Below are positions 1 through 9,878 of a DNA stretch of 55,603 nt, piece after piece. The DNA is from Oerskovia rustica (GTDB lineage: Bacteria; Actinomycetota; Actinomycetes; Actinomycetales; Cellulomonadaceae). Numbering within the stretch: position 1 is the first letter of the stretch; each line of letters opens with the position of its first letter. The position numbers and the translations under genes are program-made. Under the pieces are notes generated by a model that was not told the origin of the DNA, ran no database searches, and was given only the letters and a program-made list of their open reading frames with translations. The stretch is from the NCBI RefSeq assembly GCF_014836555.1, contig NZ_JACSQQ010000004.1, forward strand, positions 33,289 through 88,891, given 5' to 3'.

Positions 1-21
1 CGCGGCACCCGACCACGCCGT

Positions 22-2124
22 CTAGATGTCCAGGAACCTCACGTCCTTGGCATTGCGCTGGATGAAGTTGCGTCGCGACTCGACGTCCTCGCCCATGAGG
101 ACCGAGAAGATCTCGTCCGCGGCTGCGGCGTCGTCGAGCGTCACCTGGTTGAGCGTGCGGTGGTCGGGGTCCATGGTCGTGTCCCACAGCTCCGAGTAGT
201 CCATCTCGCCGAGACCCTTGTAGCGCTGGATCCCGTTCTCCTTGGGGATGCGCTTGCCCTCGGCCTGACCGGCGAGCAGGAACGCGTCGCGCTCCCGGTC
301 CGAGTACACGTAGTCGTGCGGCGCGTTCGACCACTTGAGGCGGTACAGCGGCGGCTGCGCGAGGTACACGTGGCCGTGCTCGATGAGCGGGCGCATGTAC
401 CGGAAGAGCAACGTCAGCAGCAGCGTGCAGATGTGCTGGCCGTCGACGTCGGCGTCGGCCATCAGGACGATCTTGTGATACCTCAGCTTGGCGATGTCGA
501 AGTCCTCGCCGATGCCCGTGCCGAACGCCGTGATCAGGGCCTGGACCTCGTTGTTGCCCAGGGCCCGGTCGAGGCGCGCACGCTCGACGTTGAGGATCTT
601 CCCGCGCAGCGGGAGGATCGCCTGGTTGTGCGGGTTGCGGCCACGGACCGCCGAGCCACCTGCCGAGTCACCCTCGACGATGAAGACCTCGCACTCCTCC
701 GGACGGTTCGACTGGCAGTCCTTGAGCTTGCCCGGCATGCCGCCGGACTCGAGCAGGCCCTTGCGACGGGTCGCCTCGCGCGCCTTGCGGGCCGCGAGCC
801 GCGCCTGCGAGGCCTGGATCGCCTTGCGGATGATGTCGCGCGCCTCGGTCGGATGCGAGTCGAACCAGTCCGTGAGCTGCGCACGGACGACGCGCTGGAC
901 GAACGACTTCGCCTCGGTGTTGCCGAGCTTCGTCTTCGTCTGACCCTCGAACTGCGGCTCGCCGAGCTTGATCGACAGGACGGCGGTGAGGCCCTCGCGG
1001 ATGTCGTCACCCGTGAGGTTGTCGTCCTTCTCCTTGATGATGCCCTTGGCCCGCGCGTACTCGTTGACCAGCGAGGTCATGGCCGCACGGAACCCCTCTT
1101 CGTGCGTACCGCCCTCGGTCGTCGAGATCGTGTTGGCGAACGTGTGCACGGACTCGGAGTACGAGCCGGTCCACTGGAGCGCGACCTCGACCGAGATGCG
1201 CCGCTCCTTGTCCTCGGACTCGAAGTCGATGATCTCGTCGTGGATCAGCTCGACCTTCTTGGCCGAGTTGAGGTGCTTGACGTAGTCCACGAGCCCGTCG
1301 TCGTACTTGTACGACACGACGCGGGGCTTGAACTCGTCCTCACCCTCGGGAGCCGCCACGAGGTCCTCGGCGGGGTCGGTGACCTGCCCCGTGACCTCGT
1401 CGTCGGTGTCGAGGAACTGACGGCGCTCGTCCGTGAGCGTGATGCGCAGGCCCTTGTTGAGGAACGCGTACTGCTGGAAGCGCGAGCGCAGCGTCTCGAA
1501 GTCGAACTCGGTCGTCTCGAAGATCTCCGGGTCGGCCCAGAACGTCTGGGTCGTGCCGGTCTCCGAGGTGGCCTCGCCCTTGACGAGGGGTCCGTCGGTC
1601 TTGCCGCCGTCCTTGAAGTTCTGGCTCCAGGTGTGGCCGTCACGCTTGACCACGGTCTGGACCTTGCGCGACAGCGCGTTCACCACCGAGATGCCCACAC
1701 CGTGCAGTCCGCCCGAGACCGCGTAGCCGCCGCCGCCGAACTTCCCGCCCGCGTGGAGGATCGTCATGACGACCTCGACGGTGGGCTTCCCCTCGGTCGG
1801 GTGGATCGCGACGGGGATGCCACGACCGTTGTCCTTGACCCGTACACCTCCGTCGGCCAGAAGTGTCACGTCGATGGTGTCGGCGTACCCCGCGAGGGCT
1901 TCGTCCACAGAGTTGTCCACAACCTCGTACACGAGGTGGTGGAGTCCGCGCTCACCGGTCGACCCGATGTACATGCCGGGCCGCTTGCGCACGGCCTCGA
2001 GCCCTTCGAGGACGGTGATGTTGCTCGCGTCGTACGTGCCGCCAGAGGGGTCCCGGTCCTTGCCCGGTCCTTCACCACTCTCCGGAGGCAGGCTGGATGG
2101 GACGTTGTCTGTGTGGTCTGCCAC
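22..2124 (-). CDS. gyrB: DNA gyrase subunit B
   Basis: ATP-hydrolysing subunit of DNA gyrase, which introduces negative supercoils with GyrA. The 700-residue product has the GHKL ATPase motifs in order: [10 protein letters not shown] (about 67-76), DNGRGIP (98-104) and GGLHGVG (138-144). These are followed by the TOPRIM motifs [11 protein letters not shown] and LMADADVDG, and the typical GyrB C-terminus ending [17 protein letters not shown]. Length is normal for an actinobacterial GyrB with a loose N-terminal tail of about 35 residues. The start is GTG at 2124, with GAGGAG about 11 nt upstream. It is the last gene of the minus-strand dnaN-gnd-recF-dciA-gyrB run; gyrA would be expected just beyond base 1. 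The identity is secure; the exact start is slightly uncertain. Confidence 0.98.
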   Translation of the reverse strand: MADHTDNVPSSLPPESGEGPGKDRDPSGGTYDASNITVLEGLEAVRKRPGMYIGSTGERGLHHLVYEVVDNSVDEALAGYADTIDVTLLADGGVRVKDNGRGIPVAIHPTEGKPTVEVVMTILHAGGKFGGGGYAVSGGLHGVGISVVNALSRKVQTVVKRDGHTWSQNFKDGGKTDGPLVKGEATSETGTTQTFWADPEIFETTEFDFETLRSRFQQYAFLNKGLRITLTDERRQFLDTDDEVTGQVTDPAEDLVAAPEGEDEFKPRVVSYKYDDGLVDYVKHLNSAKKVELIHDEIIDFESEDKERRISVEVALQWTGSYSESVHTFANTISTTEGGTHEEGFRAAMTSLVNEYARAKGIIKEKDDNLTGDDIREGLTAVLSIKLGEPQFEGQTKTKLGNTEAKSFVQRVVRAQLTDWFDSHPTEARDIIRKAIQASQARLAARKAREATRRKGLLESGGMPGKLKDCQSNRPEECEVFIVEGDSAGGSAVRGRNPHNQAILPLRGKILNVERARLDRALGNNEVQALITAFGTGIGEDFDIAKLRYHKIVLMADADVDGQHICTLLLTLLFRYMRPLIEHGHVYLAQPPLYRLKWSNAPHDYVYSDRERDAFLLAGQAEGKRIPKENGIQRYKGLGEMDYSELWDTTMDPDHRTLNQVTLDDAAAADEIFSVLMGEDVESRRNFIQRNAKDVRFLDI

Positions 2125-2407
2125 GGGCGGAAACGCTCCTCGTCATCATGCACGCGACAGGTTCACCCGCTGGGGAGGATCGCTGCACGGCTCATCGGTT
2201 CCGGCTCGCGCAGTGCACCAGACGGTGCTCGCGGAGGTACCCGGAATGACCTCTCCATTCTACCTGGGAGGTGGCCGAAACAGCGGATTCTGAGCCCCTG
2301 CGGGCAAGTTCTCCACAAGGTTCTCCACAGGGTGGTGGATCTGCGCACCGGCGGCGGCGACCGACCCCCCTTCCGGACGGACATAAGGGCACGAACCGGG
2401 CGTCCGA
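2125..2407 (-). promoter_or_regulatory. gyrB upstream region with two TTCTCCACA repeats
   Basis: The 283-bp spacer between the dciA-like stop and gyrB is long for this tightly packed run and should hold a gyrB promoter. It contains two identical copies of TTCTCCACA at 2309-2317 and 2321-2329, 12 bp apart start to start. They differ at two positions (third and fourth) from the DnaA box TTATCCACA and may be weak DnaA sites; this is inferred from similarity only. No gene is seen here. Confidence 0.5.
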
Positions 2408-2995
2408 TCAGCCGAAGGTGTCGCGCGGCCCGCGGCCCCGCACGGACTTCGGTCCGCGCCGGAAGCTGGGTCCGGTCGGACCCAGCACGGTCACGGTCTC
2501 GACGACGCCCTCACCGACCTCCTGCGCGAGGCGTTCGAGCAGCCGGGGCGTCAGCAGGCGCACCTGCGTGGCCCACGCGGTCGAGTCGGCGCGCACCACG
2601 AGCACCTTGTCCTCGAAGGTCTCGGGCTCGCAGTGGTCGGCGACCTGGTCGCCCACGACCTCGCGCCACCGCCCGATCACCCCGCCGACCGACACGTCCT
2701 GGACCCACCCGCGCTCGTGCAGCAGGCGTTGCACGACCGCACCGAACGTCTGCGGGTCCCGTCCACCAGGGCGCGCCCCTGTGGACGGCGGAGGGTCGGC
2801 CAGGACGCGACGCGACGGCTGTCCCGGACGGATGCCCTTGGCGCGCGCGGCCGCACGGGCGCGGTTGAGCGCCTCGCGCGCGACCTGGGCGGGCGGCGTG
2901 AGGTCCACGACCTCACCGACCGGTAGCCCTGCGGGACGGGCGACCTCCTCGTCGCCCTCGCGGGTCGTCCCGTCCTCGTCCGGGGTGTCACGCAC
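2408..2995 (-). CDS. DciA-like DUF721 protein
   Basis: A 195-residue DUF721 protein of the group related to DciA, which loads or regulates the DnaB helicase in bacteria lacking DnaC. The conserved C-terminal half runs from about residue 85 ([14 protein letters not shown]) through [18 protein letters not shown] and [16 protein letters not shown], the usual DUF721 core. The N-terminal 80 residues are charged and proline-rich and look disordered, as in actinobacterial members. The GTG start at 2995 overlaps the recF stop by 8 nt, so it is translationally coupled to recF. Its position between recF and gyrB is standard in Actinobacteria. Function as a helicase partner is inferred from the family. 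Confidence 0.9.
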   Translation of the reverse strand: MRDTPDEDGTTREGDEEVARPAGLPVGEVVDLTPPAQVAREALNRARAAARAKGIRPGQPSRRVLADPPPSTGARPGGRDPQTFGAVVQRLLHERGWVQDVSVGGVIGRWREVVGDQVADHCEPETFEDKVLVVRADSTAWATQVRLLTPRLLERLAQEVGEGVVETVTVLGPTGPSFRRGPKSVRGRGPRDTFG

Positions 2996-4202
2996 GCCTG
3001 GTCACCCGGCCGTCGAGCACGTCGAGCCGCAGCCCCGAGAGCTGCCGCGGCACGTCCTCCGGCACGGCCGCCGTGATGATGACCTGGTTGGCGCCCGCGA
3101 CGAGGTCCGCGAGCCGGTCGCGGCGACGCACGTCGAGCTCGGCGAACACGTCGTCGAGCAGGAGGACGGGCTCGCCGTCGGGACCCCAGTCCGGCGACCA
3201 CAGGAGCGAGCCTGCCGCCTCCGGTGCCCCGTCCGTGAGGAGCCGGTACGACGCGAGACGCAGCGCGAGCGCGAACGACCACGACTCGCCGTGGCTCGCG
3301 TAGCCCTTGGCAGGCAGCCCGCCGAGAGTCAGGACGAGGTCGTCCCGGTGCGGCCCTACGAGGCAGACACCACGCTCGATCTCCTTGCTGCGCAGGGCCG
3401 CCATGGCCTCGAGGAGCTGTGTCTCGAGCGCCTCGACGGTCTGCGGTCCGATCTCCTGCCCGACGCCGTCGCGCGTGTCCTCCAGCGCGGCGGCCACCGA
3501 GGAGCGGTAGGCGATGTGCGCCTCGCCCTGGCCCGAGCTGACCTGTTCGTAGGCCGCCGCCGCGTAGGGCTGGAGGGCCGCGACGAGCTGGAGACGCAGC
3601 GCCACGATCTCGGCCCCCGTCGCGGCGAGCTTGGCGTCCCACACGTCGAGCGTGCGCAGGTCCGGGGTCGACGAGCGCGAGGCGCGCATCGCACCACCGG
3701 CCGACTTGAGGAGCGCGCTGCGCTGACGCAGGACCCTGTCGTAGTCCGAGAGGACCCCCGCGAACCGCGGCACCAGGAGCACCGCGAGCTGGTCGAGGAA
3801 ACGACGGCGGCCGTCCGGGTCGCCCTTGACCAGCGCCAGGTCCTCGGGGGCGAACAGCACGGTCCGCGCGATCCCCAGGACGTCACGGGGCTTGCCGGCC
3901 GGCGCACGGTTGATCCGTGCACGGTTGGCCTTGCCCGCGGCGATCTCGATCTCGACCGTGCTCGCCCGGTCGCCCCGGACGATCCGCGCCCGGACCACGG
4001 CCCGCGAGGCCCCCGCACGCACCAGGGCCGCGTCCGACGGCACGCGGTGGCTGCCCAGGGTCGCGACGTAGCCGATCGCCTCGACGAGGTTCGTCTTGCC
4101 CTGACCGTTCGGTCCGACGAAGGCGTTCACACCGGGCTCGAGCTCGACGTCGACCGACGTGTACGAGCGGAAGTCCGTGAGCGAGAGGTGGGAGATGTAC
4201 AT
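2988..4202 (-). CDS. recF: DNA replication and repair protein RecF
   Basis: ABC-type ATPase that works with RecO and RecR to load RecA at single-strand gaps. The 404-residue product begins [14 protein letters not shown], has Walker A GPNGQGKT at residues 30-37, an ABC-like signature LVGPHRDDL and Walker [12 protein letters not shown]. All are typical of RecF. The start is ATG at 4202. It overlaps the following dciA-like gene by 8 nt and follows gnd after a 178-bp spacer. Length is slightly above the usual 360-390, as in other actinobacteria. Confidence 0.97.
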   Translation of the reverse strand: MYISHLSLTDFRSYTSVDVELEPGVNAFVGPNGQGKTNLVEAIGYVATLGSHRVPSDAALVRAGASRAVVRARIVRGDRASTVEIEIAAGKANRARINRAPAGKPRDVLGIARTVLFAPEDLALVKGDPDGRRRFLDQLAVLLVPRFAGVLSDYDRVLRQRSALLKSAGGAMRASRSSTPDLRTLDVWDAKLAATGAEIVALRLQLVAALQPYAAAAYEQVSSGQGEAHIAYRSSVAAALEDTRDGVGQEIGPQTVEALETQLLEAMAALRSKEIERGVCLVGPHRDDLVLTLGGLPAKGYASHGESWSFALALRLASYRLLTDGAPEAAGSLLWSPDWGPDGEPVLLLDDVFAELDVRRRDRLADLVAGANQVIITAAVPEDVPRQLSGLRLDVLDGRVTRRA

Positions 4203-4281
4203 CAGGTCCTACGGCGTCGGGTCGAACAGGTCGAGGGGAACGGTCGTCGCGGGGCCGATCTTCCACAGCACGTGGACTGCC

Positions 4282-4290
4282 TGTGGAGAA
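4282..4290 (-). promoter_or_regulatory. DnaA-box-like TTCTCCACA upstream of recF
   Basis: The minus strand reads TTCTCCACA here, the same nonamer found twice upstream of gyrB. It lies about 80 nt upstream of the recF start in the gnd-recF spacer (4203-4380). That spacer holds no gene and presumably carries a recF promoter. A DnaA role is inferred from similarity to TTATCCACA. Confidence 0.35.
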
Positions 4291-4380
4291 GGGCACCGGG
4301 CGACGCCTACCAGTGTGCGGCCTCCCCGGTGCGACGACCTACCGGGTGAGCGACGTCGTCGGGCAGGGAGCACGTCCGCC

Positions 4381-5280
4381 TCAGGAACCGCCGGCGGGCT
4401 TCACGGCGTGCCCGCCGAACTGCTGCCGCAGCGCGGCGACGGCCTTCATCGCCGGCGACGCCCCCTGGCGCGACGCGAAGCGCGCGAAGAGCGCGGCAGA
4501 GATCACGGGGAGGGGCACCGCGCTGTCGATCGCCTCGTCCACGGTCCAGCGGCCCTCGCCCGAGTCCTCGACCCAGTCGCTGATCTCGCCCAGCTCCGGG
4601 TCCTCCTCGAGCGCCTTGACCAGCAGGTCCAGGAGCCACGACCGGACGACCGTCCCGCGGGTCCAGGCCTTGAGCGTGCCGGGGACGTCGGTGACGATGT
4701 CCTTGGCCTCGAGGAGCTCGTAGCCCTCGGCGTAGGCCTGCATCAGGCCGTACTCGATGCCGTTGTGCACCATCTTCGCGTAGTGCCCGGCACCCACGGC
4801 CCCGGCGTGCACGAAGCCCTCCTCGCGCGGCCCCTCGGGGCGCAGCGCGTCGAAGACGGGCATCGCGGCCTCGACGAGCGCCGCATCGCCGCCCACCATG
4901 AGCCCGTAGCCGTTCTCGAGACCCCAGATGCCGCCGGAGACGCCGACGTCCAGGTAGCCGATGCCCAGGGGCGCGAGCTCCGAGGCGTGCACGGCGTCGT
5001 CGGAGAAGTGCGAGTTCCCGCCCTCGATGACGACGTCACCCGCGGACAGCAGCCCGGCGAGCTCGGTCACGACACCGCGCGTGATCGGCCCGGACGGGAC
5101 CATGACCCACACGAGACGCTGACCTGCGGGCAGGGCGGCGACCAGCTCTGCGAGCGACGCGACGTCCGAGACCTCCGGGTTCTGGTCGAACCCCGTGACC
5201 TCGATCCCCCCGGCGCGCAGGCGCGTGCGCATGTTCGCGCCCATCTTGCCGAGTCCGACCAGACCGATGTGCGTGACCAT
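4381..5280 (-). CDS. gnd: 6-phosphogluconate dehydrogenase, short GndA type
   Basis: Oxidative decarboxylation of 6-phosphogluconate to ribulose 5-phosphate in the pentose phosphate pathway. The 299-residue protein begins MVTHIGLVGLGKMGANM, a Rossmann dinucleotide-binding motif. It has GGNSHFSD and VGVSGGIWGLENGYGLMVGGD-type substrate motifs and the catalytic KMVHNGIEYG segment. It is the short (about 300-residue) YqeC/GndA class, usually NAD-dependent, not the 470-residue NADP enzyme; the cofactor is inferred. Its position between dnaN and recF is conserved in Actinobacteria. Start is ATG at 5280. Confidence 0.94.
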   Translation of the reverse strand: MVTHIGLVGLGKMGANMRTRLRAGGIEVTGFDQNPEVSDVASLAELVAALPAGQRLVWVMVPSGPITRGVVTELAGLLSAGDVVIEGGNSHFSDDAVHASELAPLGIGYLDVGVSGGIWGLENGYGLMVGGDAALVEAAMPVFDALRPEGPREEGFVHAGAVGAGHYAKMVHNGIEYGLMQAYAEGYELLEAKDIVTDVPGTLKAWTRGTVVRSWLLDLLVKALEEDPELGEISDWVEDSGEGRWTVDEAIDSAVPLPVISAALFARFASRQGASPAMKAVAALRQQFGGHAVKPAGGS

Positions 5281-5328
5281 CGTGTGCCTCCGTACCGTTG
5301 AGCTCGTTCCGTGCGCGACCGGCCGAGG

Positions 5329-6459
5329 TCAGCTCGCGAAGCGGATGGGGACCAGCAGGTAGCGGTAGTGCGACGAGTCCTCGCCGTCCAGCGACTCCTG
5401 ACCGGTGAACTCGACCGGCTTGTTGGGGTGCGTGAAGCTCAGGCGGACGAAGTCCGTCCCCAGGGCCCCCAGGCCGTCGAGCAGGAACTGCGGGTTGAAG
5501 GCGACCGAGATCTCCTCGCCCACCAGGACCGCCTCGAGCGCCTCGGACGCCTGCGCGTCGTCCCCCTGGCCGGCGTCGAGCACGACCTGACCGTCCGTGA
5601 ACGACAGGCGGATCGGGGTGTTGCGCTCCGCGACGAGCGAGACACGCTTGGCCGCGTCGATGAGCGGAGCGGTCGCCATGACGGCGTGGATCGGGGTCTC
5701 GTCGGGGAAGAGACGACGGACCGCGGGGTAGTCGCCGTCGACGAGCTGGGACGTCGTGTGGCGGCCGCCCGCCTCGAAGCCGATGAGGTCGACGCCCGAG
5801 CCCGCCGTGAGCCCCACGTTGACCAGGCCCGAGCTGCCCAGGGACTTCGCGACGTCGTTGAGGGTCCGCGCACGGACGAGGGCGACGGCGTTGAAGTCGG
5901 GCGAGGACGGGGTCCAGGTGAGCTCGCGCAGAGCGAGTCGGTAGCGGTCCGTCGCGAGCAGCGTGATGCGCTCGCCGTCGATCTCCATGCGCACGCCCGT
6001 CAGCAGGGGCAGGGTGTCGTCACGGCTCGCAGCGACCGTCACCTGGGCGACCGCGTGCGTCAGCTCGTCTCCCGAGACCGTGCCCGAGAGCTCCGGCATC
6101 GCGGGCAGCGCGGGGTAGTCCTCCACGGGCATCGTCAGCAGCGTGAACCGGCTCGCGCCGCAGGTGACGATCACCTTGTTGCCCTCGACCGCGAAGTCCA
6201 CAGGCTTGGCCGGCAGCGCGCGCGAGATCTCCGCGAGAAGACGGCCCGACACGAGGACCGTACCGGGCTCGACGACCTCGGCAGGGATCTCGGAGCGCGC
6301 AGAGACCTCGTAGTCGAAGCTCGACAGCCCGATCGTCCCGACGCTGTCGGCCTCGATGCGTACCCCTGCGAGGACGGGAGCCGGAGGCCGCGTCGGCAAC
6401 GTACGGGCCGTCCAGGTCACTGCGTCGGCCAGGACATCACGCTCAACCCGGAACTTCAT
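5329..6459 (-). CDS. dnaN: DNA polymerase III beta sliding clamp
   Basis: Ring-shaped processivity clamp of DNA polymerase III. The 376-residue product begins MKFRVERDVLADAVTWTARTL and ends YRYLLVPIRFAS, both typical of DnaN. I chose ATG at 6459 because MKFRVERD is the family N-terminus and GAGAGG lies about 7 nt upstream. The open frame extends 11 codons further to 6492 without a comparable ribosome site. The gene is transcribed away from oriC and leads the dnaN-gnd-recF-dciA-gyrB run. Confidence 0.97.
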   Translation of the reverse strand: MKFRVERDVLADAVTWTARTLPTRPPAPVLAGVRIEADSVGTIGLSSFDYEVSARSEIPAEVVEPGTVLVSGRLLAEISRALPAKPVDFAVEGNKVIVTCGASRFTLLTMPVEDYPALPAMPELSGTVSGDELTHAVAQVTVAASRDDTLPLLTGVRMEIDGERITLLATDRYRLALRELTWTPSSPDFNAVALVRARTLNDVAKSLGSSGLVNVGLTAGSGVDLIGFEAGGRHTTSQLVDGDYPAVRRLFPDETPIHAVMATAPLIDAAKRVSLVAERNTPIRLSFTDGQVVLDAGQGDDAQASEALEAVLVGEEISVAFNPQFLLDGLGALGTDFVRLSFTHPNKPVEFTGQESLDGEDSSHYRYLLVPIRFAS

Positions 6460-6937
6460 CCCACACCCTCTCGTCCATGGATCGATCTTCACATGTCAGG
6501 CACTCGACCGCGCGGTACACAGGGGTGAGTTCGCTGGTGAATGAAGACCACACGTCGCGGTTCCTCGCGTCGTCCTCCTCGCCGTCGGGGAGGACGAGAC
6601 CTGTACGGGTCGTCGTGCCCGCATGAACCCTACGCGAGACCAGGCACTGCCCGGTACCTCTGGCACGCTCTGTGGATCGTGGTGGATGCTCGCTCGCTCC
6701 GGCTCGACTCCCGGCGCTGGTTGTGACGGCGGTCACAGGTGCGAGTTGGGGCAGCTCGAACGGCGCGGGACCAGATGAAGGCGTGTGGATTTTTCCTGCT
6801 TAGAGATCATTCGTCGTAGTCATCGGTGCTGTGCAAAGTGTGGAAAACGGGTCTTCGCGCAGGTCAGGGGCCGATTCTGCGTGTGGACGAAGTGGGTACG
6901 GGCCTGTGGGTAAATCGCAGGCACTGTTGACGACGAG

Positions 6938-6946
6938 TTGTCCACA
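6938..6946 (+). promoter_or_regulatory. DnaA box in oriC
   Basis: Exact TTGTCCACA, the preferred box of high-GC actinobacteria. It is in the same orientation as the 6974-7013 group. Confidence 0.85.
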
Positions 6947-7004
6947 GATCGCCGTCCACCGACCGGCCCTCCTCTGTCCACACGATGTGCCCCGTCGTCC
7001 ACAG

Positions 7005-7013
7005 TTATCCACA
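7005..7013 (+). promoter_or_regulatory. Consensus DnaA box in oriC
   Basis: Exact TTATCCACA. It lies 2 bp after TCGTCCACA (6995-7003) and about 22 bp after CTGTCCACA (6974-6982), forming the tightest box group of the origin. Confidence 0.85.
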
Positions 7014-7157
7014 GGTAGGTGCACAAGGTTGTGGGGGGATGCCTGCCGCCGAGTGATCTGTACACAGCACAGAGTGCGCTGTACACAGGCGGCTGGGGAC
7101 GCACGACTGCCGATCTGGGGACGGTCGGCGGCCAGCGGTGGACATACCCCCAGGCCT

Positions 7158-7166
7158 TGTGGACAA
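7158..7166 (-). promoter_or_regulatory. DnaA box in oriC, opposite orientation
   Basis: The minus strand reads TTGTCCACA. It faces the 6938-7013 group across about 145 bp. Confidence 0.85.
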
Positions 7167-7797
7167 CTATGGGGACAAGTGGATATCCACCGCTACTTGT
7201 ACACATGGGCATTGGCTGCCTGTGCATCCACAGGACTGTGGAGAGCCGTCATCCAGGGGATGAGCGCCGTCGTCGGGCGTCTGTGCACAGCGGCGAGGTG
7301 CGCGACGAAGTTCATCCACAGGAAAGCCGCTTAAGGTGCATAACCGGCAGGACGTGACCTGAGAGCTGGGACCGTGTCGACGGTGACACCGGTCCCGGGA
7401 CGTGCGGCGGCCGGATCTCCGCATCGCGGCGCGTCTGATCCGACGGCCTTCGGGGCAGGGCGAACAGGGTCTGTGGATGACGTCGAGCGGCGGGGGACGA
7501 ACGTCTGCTGTCCGAGAGCCGCGTCGGGCACGGCGCCCAGGCACGGCCTGCTGGAGGACGAGCGGAGGACGCGGCGCCGGGGCGGTGCATCCTCGCCCTG
7601 GCCGGCAGTGCACGCGGCCCGCGGTGCACCCACGGTACGACGAAGGGGAGTGGGCGAGGATGCGCCCGGCTCGTGGTGGGGCTGGCGGGAGCGCCCGAGG
7701 GACGAGGGCGCGGAGGGTAGAGCGGGGAACATCCTCGCCCACCTCACCCAGGGTGACCCCATCCAGCAAGCGCGACCGCTCGCGGCACGACCAGGGC

Positions 7798-9231
7798 TCA
7801 GCCCCGGTGCTGCTGCTTGATCCTGCTCGTCAGCTCGGTGACCTGGTTGTACGTCGACCTGCGCTCGGCCATCTGCTCGGTGATCTTGCGGTTCGCATGC
7901 ATGACCGTCGTATGGTCACGGCCGCCGAACTGCTGCCCGATCTTGGGCAGCGAGAGATCAGTGAGCTCTCGGCACAGATACATGGCGATCTGCCGCGCGG
8001 TCACGAGGACACGTGATCGGGAGCTGCCGCACAGGTCCTCGATGGTCAGCCCGAAGTAGGCCGCCGTCTGCGCGATGACGCTCGCAGGAGTGATCTCGGA
8101 GGCGTCGTCGTCGGTGATGAGGTCCTTGAGGACGATCTCGGCCAGAGCGAGGTCGACCTGCTGCCGGTTCAGGTTCGCGAAGGCGGTGACGCGGATGAGC
8201 GCGCCCTCGAGCTCGCGGATGTTCGTCGAGATCTTCGAACCGATGTAGGACAGCACGTCCGTCGGTACGGCGAGACGTTCGCTCGCGGCCTTCTTGCGAA
8301 GGATCGCGATACGGGTCTCGAGGTCGGGGGGCTGCACGTCGGTGATGAGGCCCCACTCGAACCGGCTGCGCAGCCGGTCCTCGAAGCCGTTGAGCTGCTT
8401 GGGGGGCAGGTCCGACGTGATGACGAGCTGCTTGTTGGCGTTGTGCAGCGCGTTGAAGGTGTGGAAGAACTCCTCCATCGTCTGTTCCTTGCCCTGCAGG
8501 AACTGGATGTCGTCGATGAGGAGGACGTCGACGTCACGGTAGCGGCGCTGGAACGCGCCGGCCTTGCCCTCGCCGATGGAGTTGATGAAGTCGTTGGTGA
8601 ACTCCTCGGAGTTCACGTAGCGCACCCGGACGTTGGGGTACAGGTTGTGCGCGTAGTGACCGATCGCGTGCAGCAGGTGCGTCTTGCCCAGCCCGGACTG
8701 CCCGTAGATGAAGAGCGGGTTGTAGGCCTTGGCCGGTGCTTCGGCGACGGCGACGGCGGCCGCGTGGGCGAAGCGGTTCGAGGACCCGATGACGAACGTC
8801 TCGAAGATGTACTTCGGGTTGAGGCGGGTCGGTTCGGCGTGCGGACGCTGTGGGACCGGCGCGGGGAGCATCCGCTCGCGCTCGCGCTCGGGCTCGACGT
8901 GGACCGGCATCGCGGGTTCGGGCACGCTCGCGGTGAGGGCAGCGGGGGACGGCGGTTCGGCGGCGAGCTCGGGGTCGACGGTGATCCCGAAGCGGACGTC
9001 CCGGCCGAGTGCCCCCGCCATCGCGGAGACGAGCTCGTCGCGCACCCGGGTCTCCAGGTAGGTCCGAGTCTGCTCGTGCGGAACGGCGATGAACACGGTG
9101 TCGTCGAGGATCGCGAGAGGCTTGGCCAGCTTGATGAAGGCGATCTGCCGCGGCGTCATGTCGGGGCTGGCCTCGAGGACGGCGATGGTCTGAGCCCAGA
9201 CGTCAGTGATGTTCTCGTCGGGGTTGGACAC
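7798..9231 (-). CDS. dnaA: Chromosomal replication initiator DnaA
   Basis: AAA+ initiator that binds DnaA boxes and melts oriC. The 477-residue product has an N-terminal helicase-interaction domain (1-80) and a proline-rich linker (about 85-135). The AAA+ core has Walker A GQSGLGKT at 177-184 and Walker B LLIDD at 237-241. The C-terminal DNA-binding signature GGRDHTTVMHANRKI begins about residue 436. The start is GTG at 9231, preceded by GAAGGAA. Boxes at 9302-9310 and 9314-9322 lie about 70-90 nt upstream and suggest autoregulation. Confidence 0.98.
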   Translation of the reverse strand: MSNPDENITDVWAQTIAVLEASPDMTPRQIAFIKLAKPLAILDDTVFIAVPHEQTRTYLETRVRDELVSAMAGALGRDVRFGITVDPELAAEPPSPAALTASVPEPAMPVHVEPERERERMLPAPVPQRPHAEPTRLNPKYIFETFVIGSSNRFAHAAAVAVAEAPAKAYNPLFIYGQSGLGKTHLLHAIGHYAHNLYPNVRVRYVNSEEFTNDFINSIGEGKAGAFQRRYRDVDVLLIDDIQFLQGKEQTMEEFFHTFNALHNANKQLVITSDLPPKQLNGFEDRLRSRFEWGLITDVQPPDLETRIAILRKKAASERLAVPTDVLSYIGSKISTNIRELEGALIRVTAFANLNRQQVDLALAEIVLKDLITDDDASEITPASVIAQTAAYFGLTIEDLCGSSRSRVLVTARQIAMYLCRELTDLSLPKIGQQFGGRDHTTVMHANRKITEQMAERRSTYNQVTELTSRIKQQHRG

Positions 9232-9734
9232 CAGGTGATTCCTTCGTCGTCGGGTGCTGCATGATGATCAGGATCAGTCTGGAGTGTGCCACGCGGACCC
9301 GTTATCCACATAGTTTTCCACAACCTGTGGGGAGTAGTGGCAACGCACGGCTGCATCGGTCGGCTGCGGGTCGTCTGCCGGCAGCCTGCCGGTCGTCGAA
9401 AGGTCCGCAGCGTGGCCCGCGACCCGACCACGAGCCGCCTACCGCTTGCGTGCTGCCTGACGGCACCAGGATCAGAGTAGACGTATCAGCAGCTGAGCGA
9501 CATATCATGACAGGCTCGGCGTGAGGTGGTCCGGGTTTGACCCGAGGGGGGTCCGCGGCGTAACGTCATACAGCCGTTCCAGGTACTTTCGCGCGCCCTC
9601 ACGGGGGCGAATCCACGGACTGATCGTGGCGGGTACACGGGCGGCTGGGGTGCAGAACTGCATCCCTTCCAGCTGTAGCACTGCATCGTCGAGGACATAG
9701 ACGGTGTACCTCCCCGACGTTCTTGGAGTACCTC
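9232..9734. promoter_or_regulatory. Divergent dnaA/rpmH promoter region with DnaA boxes
   Basis: A 503-bp non-coding spacer between the divergent dnaA and rpmH genes. It holds an exact DnaA box TTATCCACA at 9302-9310 and a near box TTTTCCACA at 9314-9322, 12 bp apart start to start. The CTGTGG that follows resembles the end of a third, weaker box. The boxes sit where a dnaA promoter is expected, so autoregulation is inferred. The rest should contain the rpmH-rnpA promoter. No gene is seen. Confidence 0.7.
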
Positions 9735-9872
9735 GTGAGCAAGCGGACTTTCCAGCCGAACAACCGGCGCCGTGCGAAGACCCACGGTTTCCGGCTGCGT
9801 ATGCGCACCCGCGCCGGCCGCGCCATCCTGGCAGCCCGTCGTCGCAAGGGCCGCGCCGAGCTCTCTGCCTGA
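9735..9872 (+). CDS. rpmH: 50S ribosomal protein L34
   Basis: A 45-residue highly basic protein, [20 protein letters not shown] and onward, ending KGRAELSA. This is the full standard L34 sequence pattern. GTG start at 9735, with TTGGAG about 7 nt upstream. The stop is followed 6 nt later by the rnpA start; the rpmH-rnpA pair is conserved across bacteria. Confidence 0.97.
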   Translation: MSKRTFQPNNRRRAKTHGFRLRMRTRAGRAILAARRRKGRAELSA

Positions 9873-9878
9873 CAGCAG

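Larger units (their letters stand above)
6460..7797. other. oriC: Chromosomal replication origin oriC
   Basis: A 1338-bp non-coding stretch between dnaN and dnaA, the standard actinobacterial oriC position. Perfect TTGTCCACA or TTATCCACA boxes lie at 6938-6946 (+), 7005-7013 (+) and 7158-7166 (-). Near matches are at 6784-6792 (-), 6839-6847 (-, TTTTCCACA), 6905-6913 (-, TTACCCACA), 6974-6982 (+, CTGTCCACA), 6995-7003 (+, TCGTCCACA), 7224-7232 (+), 7312-7320 (+, TCATCCACA) and 7472-7480 (-). The dense core is about 6.78-7.32 kb. The dnaA-proximal part from about 7.5 kb shows few boxes. No convincing gene occurs here on either strand. Confidence 0.93.

Noticed and set aside
160-2868. 902-codon open frame on the + strand across gyrB and the dciA-like gene
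   Set aside because: It is antisense to two clear conserved genes; its translation is Arg/Leu/Val-rich with no domain, the usual shadow in very high GC DNA.
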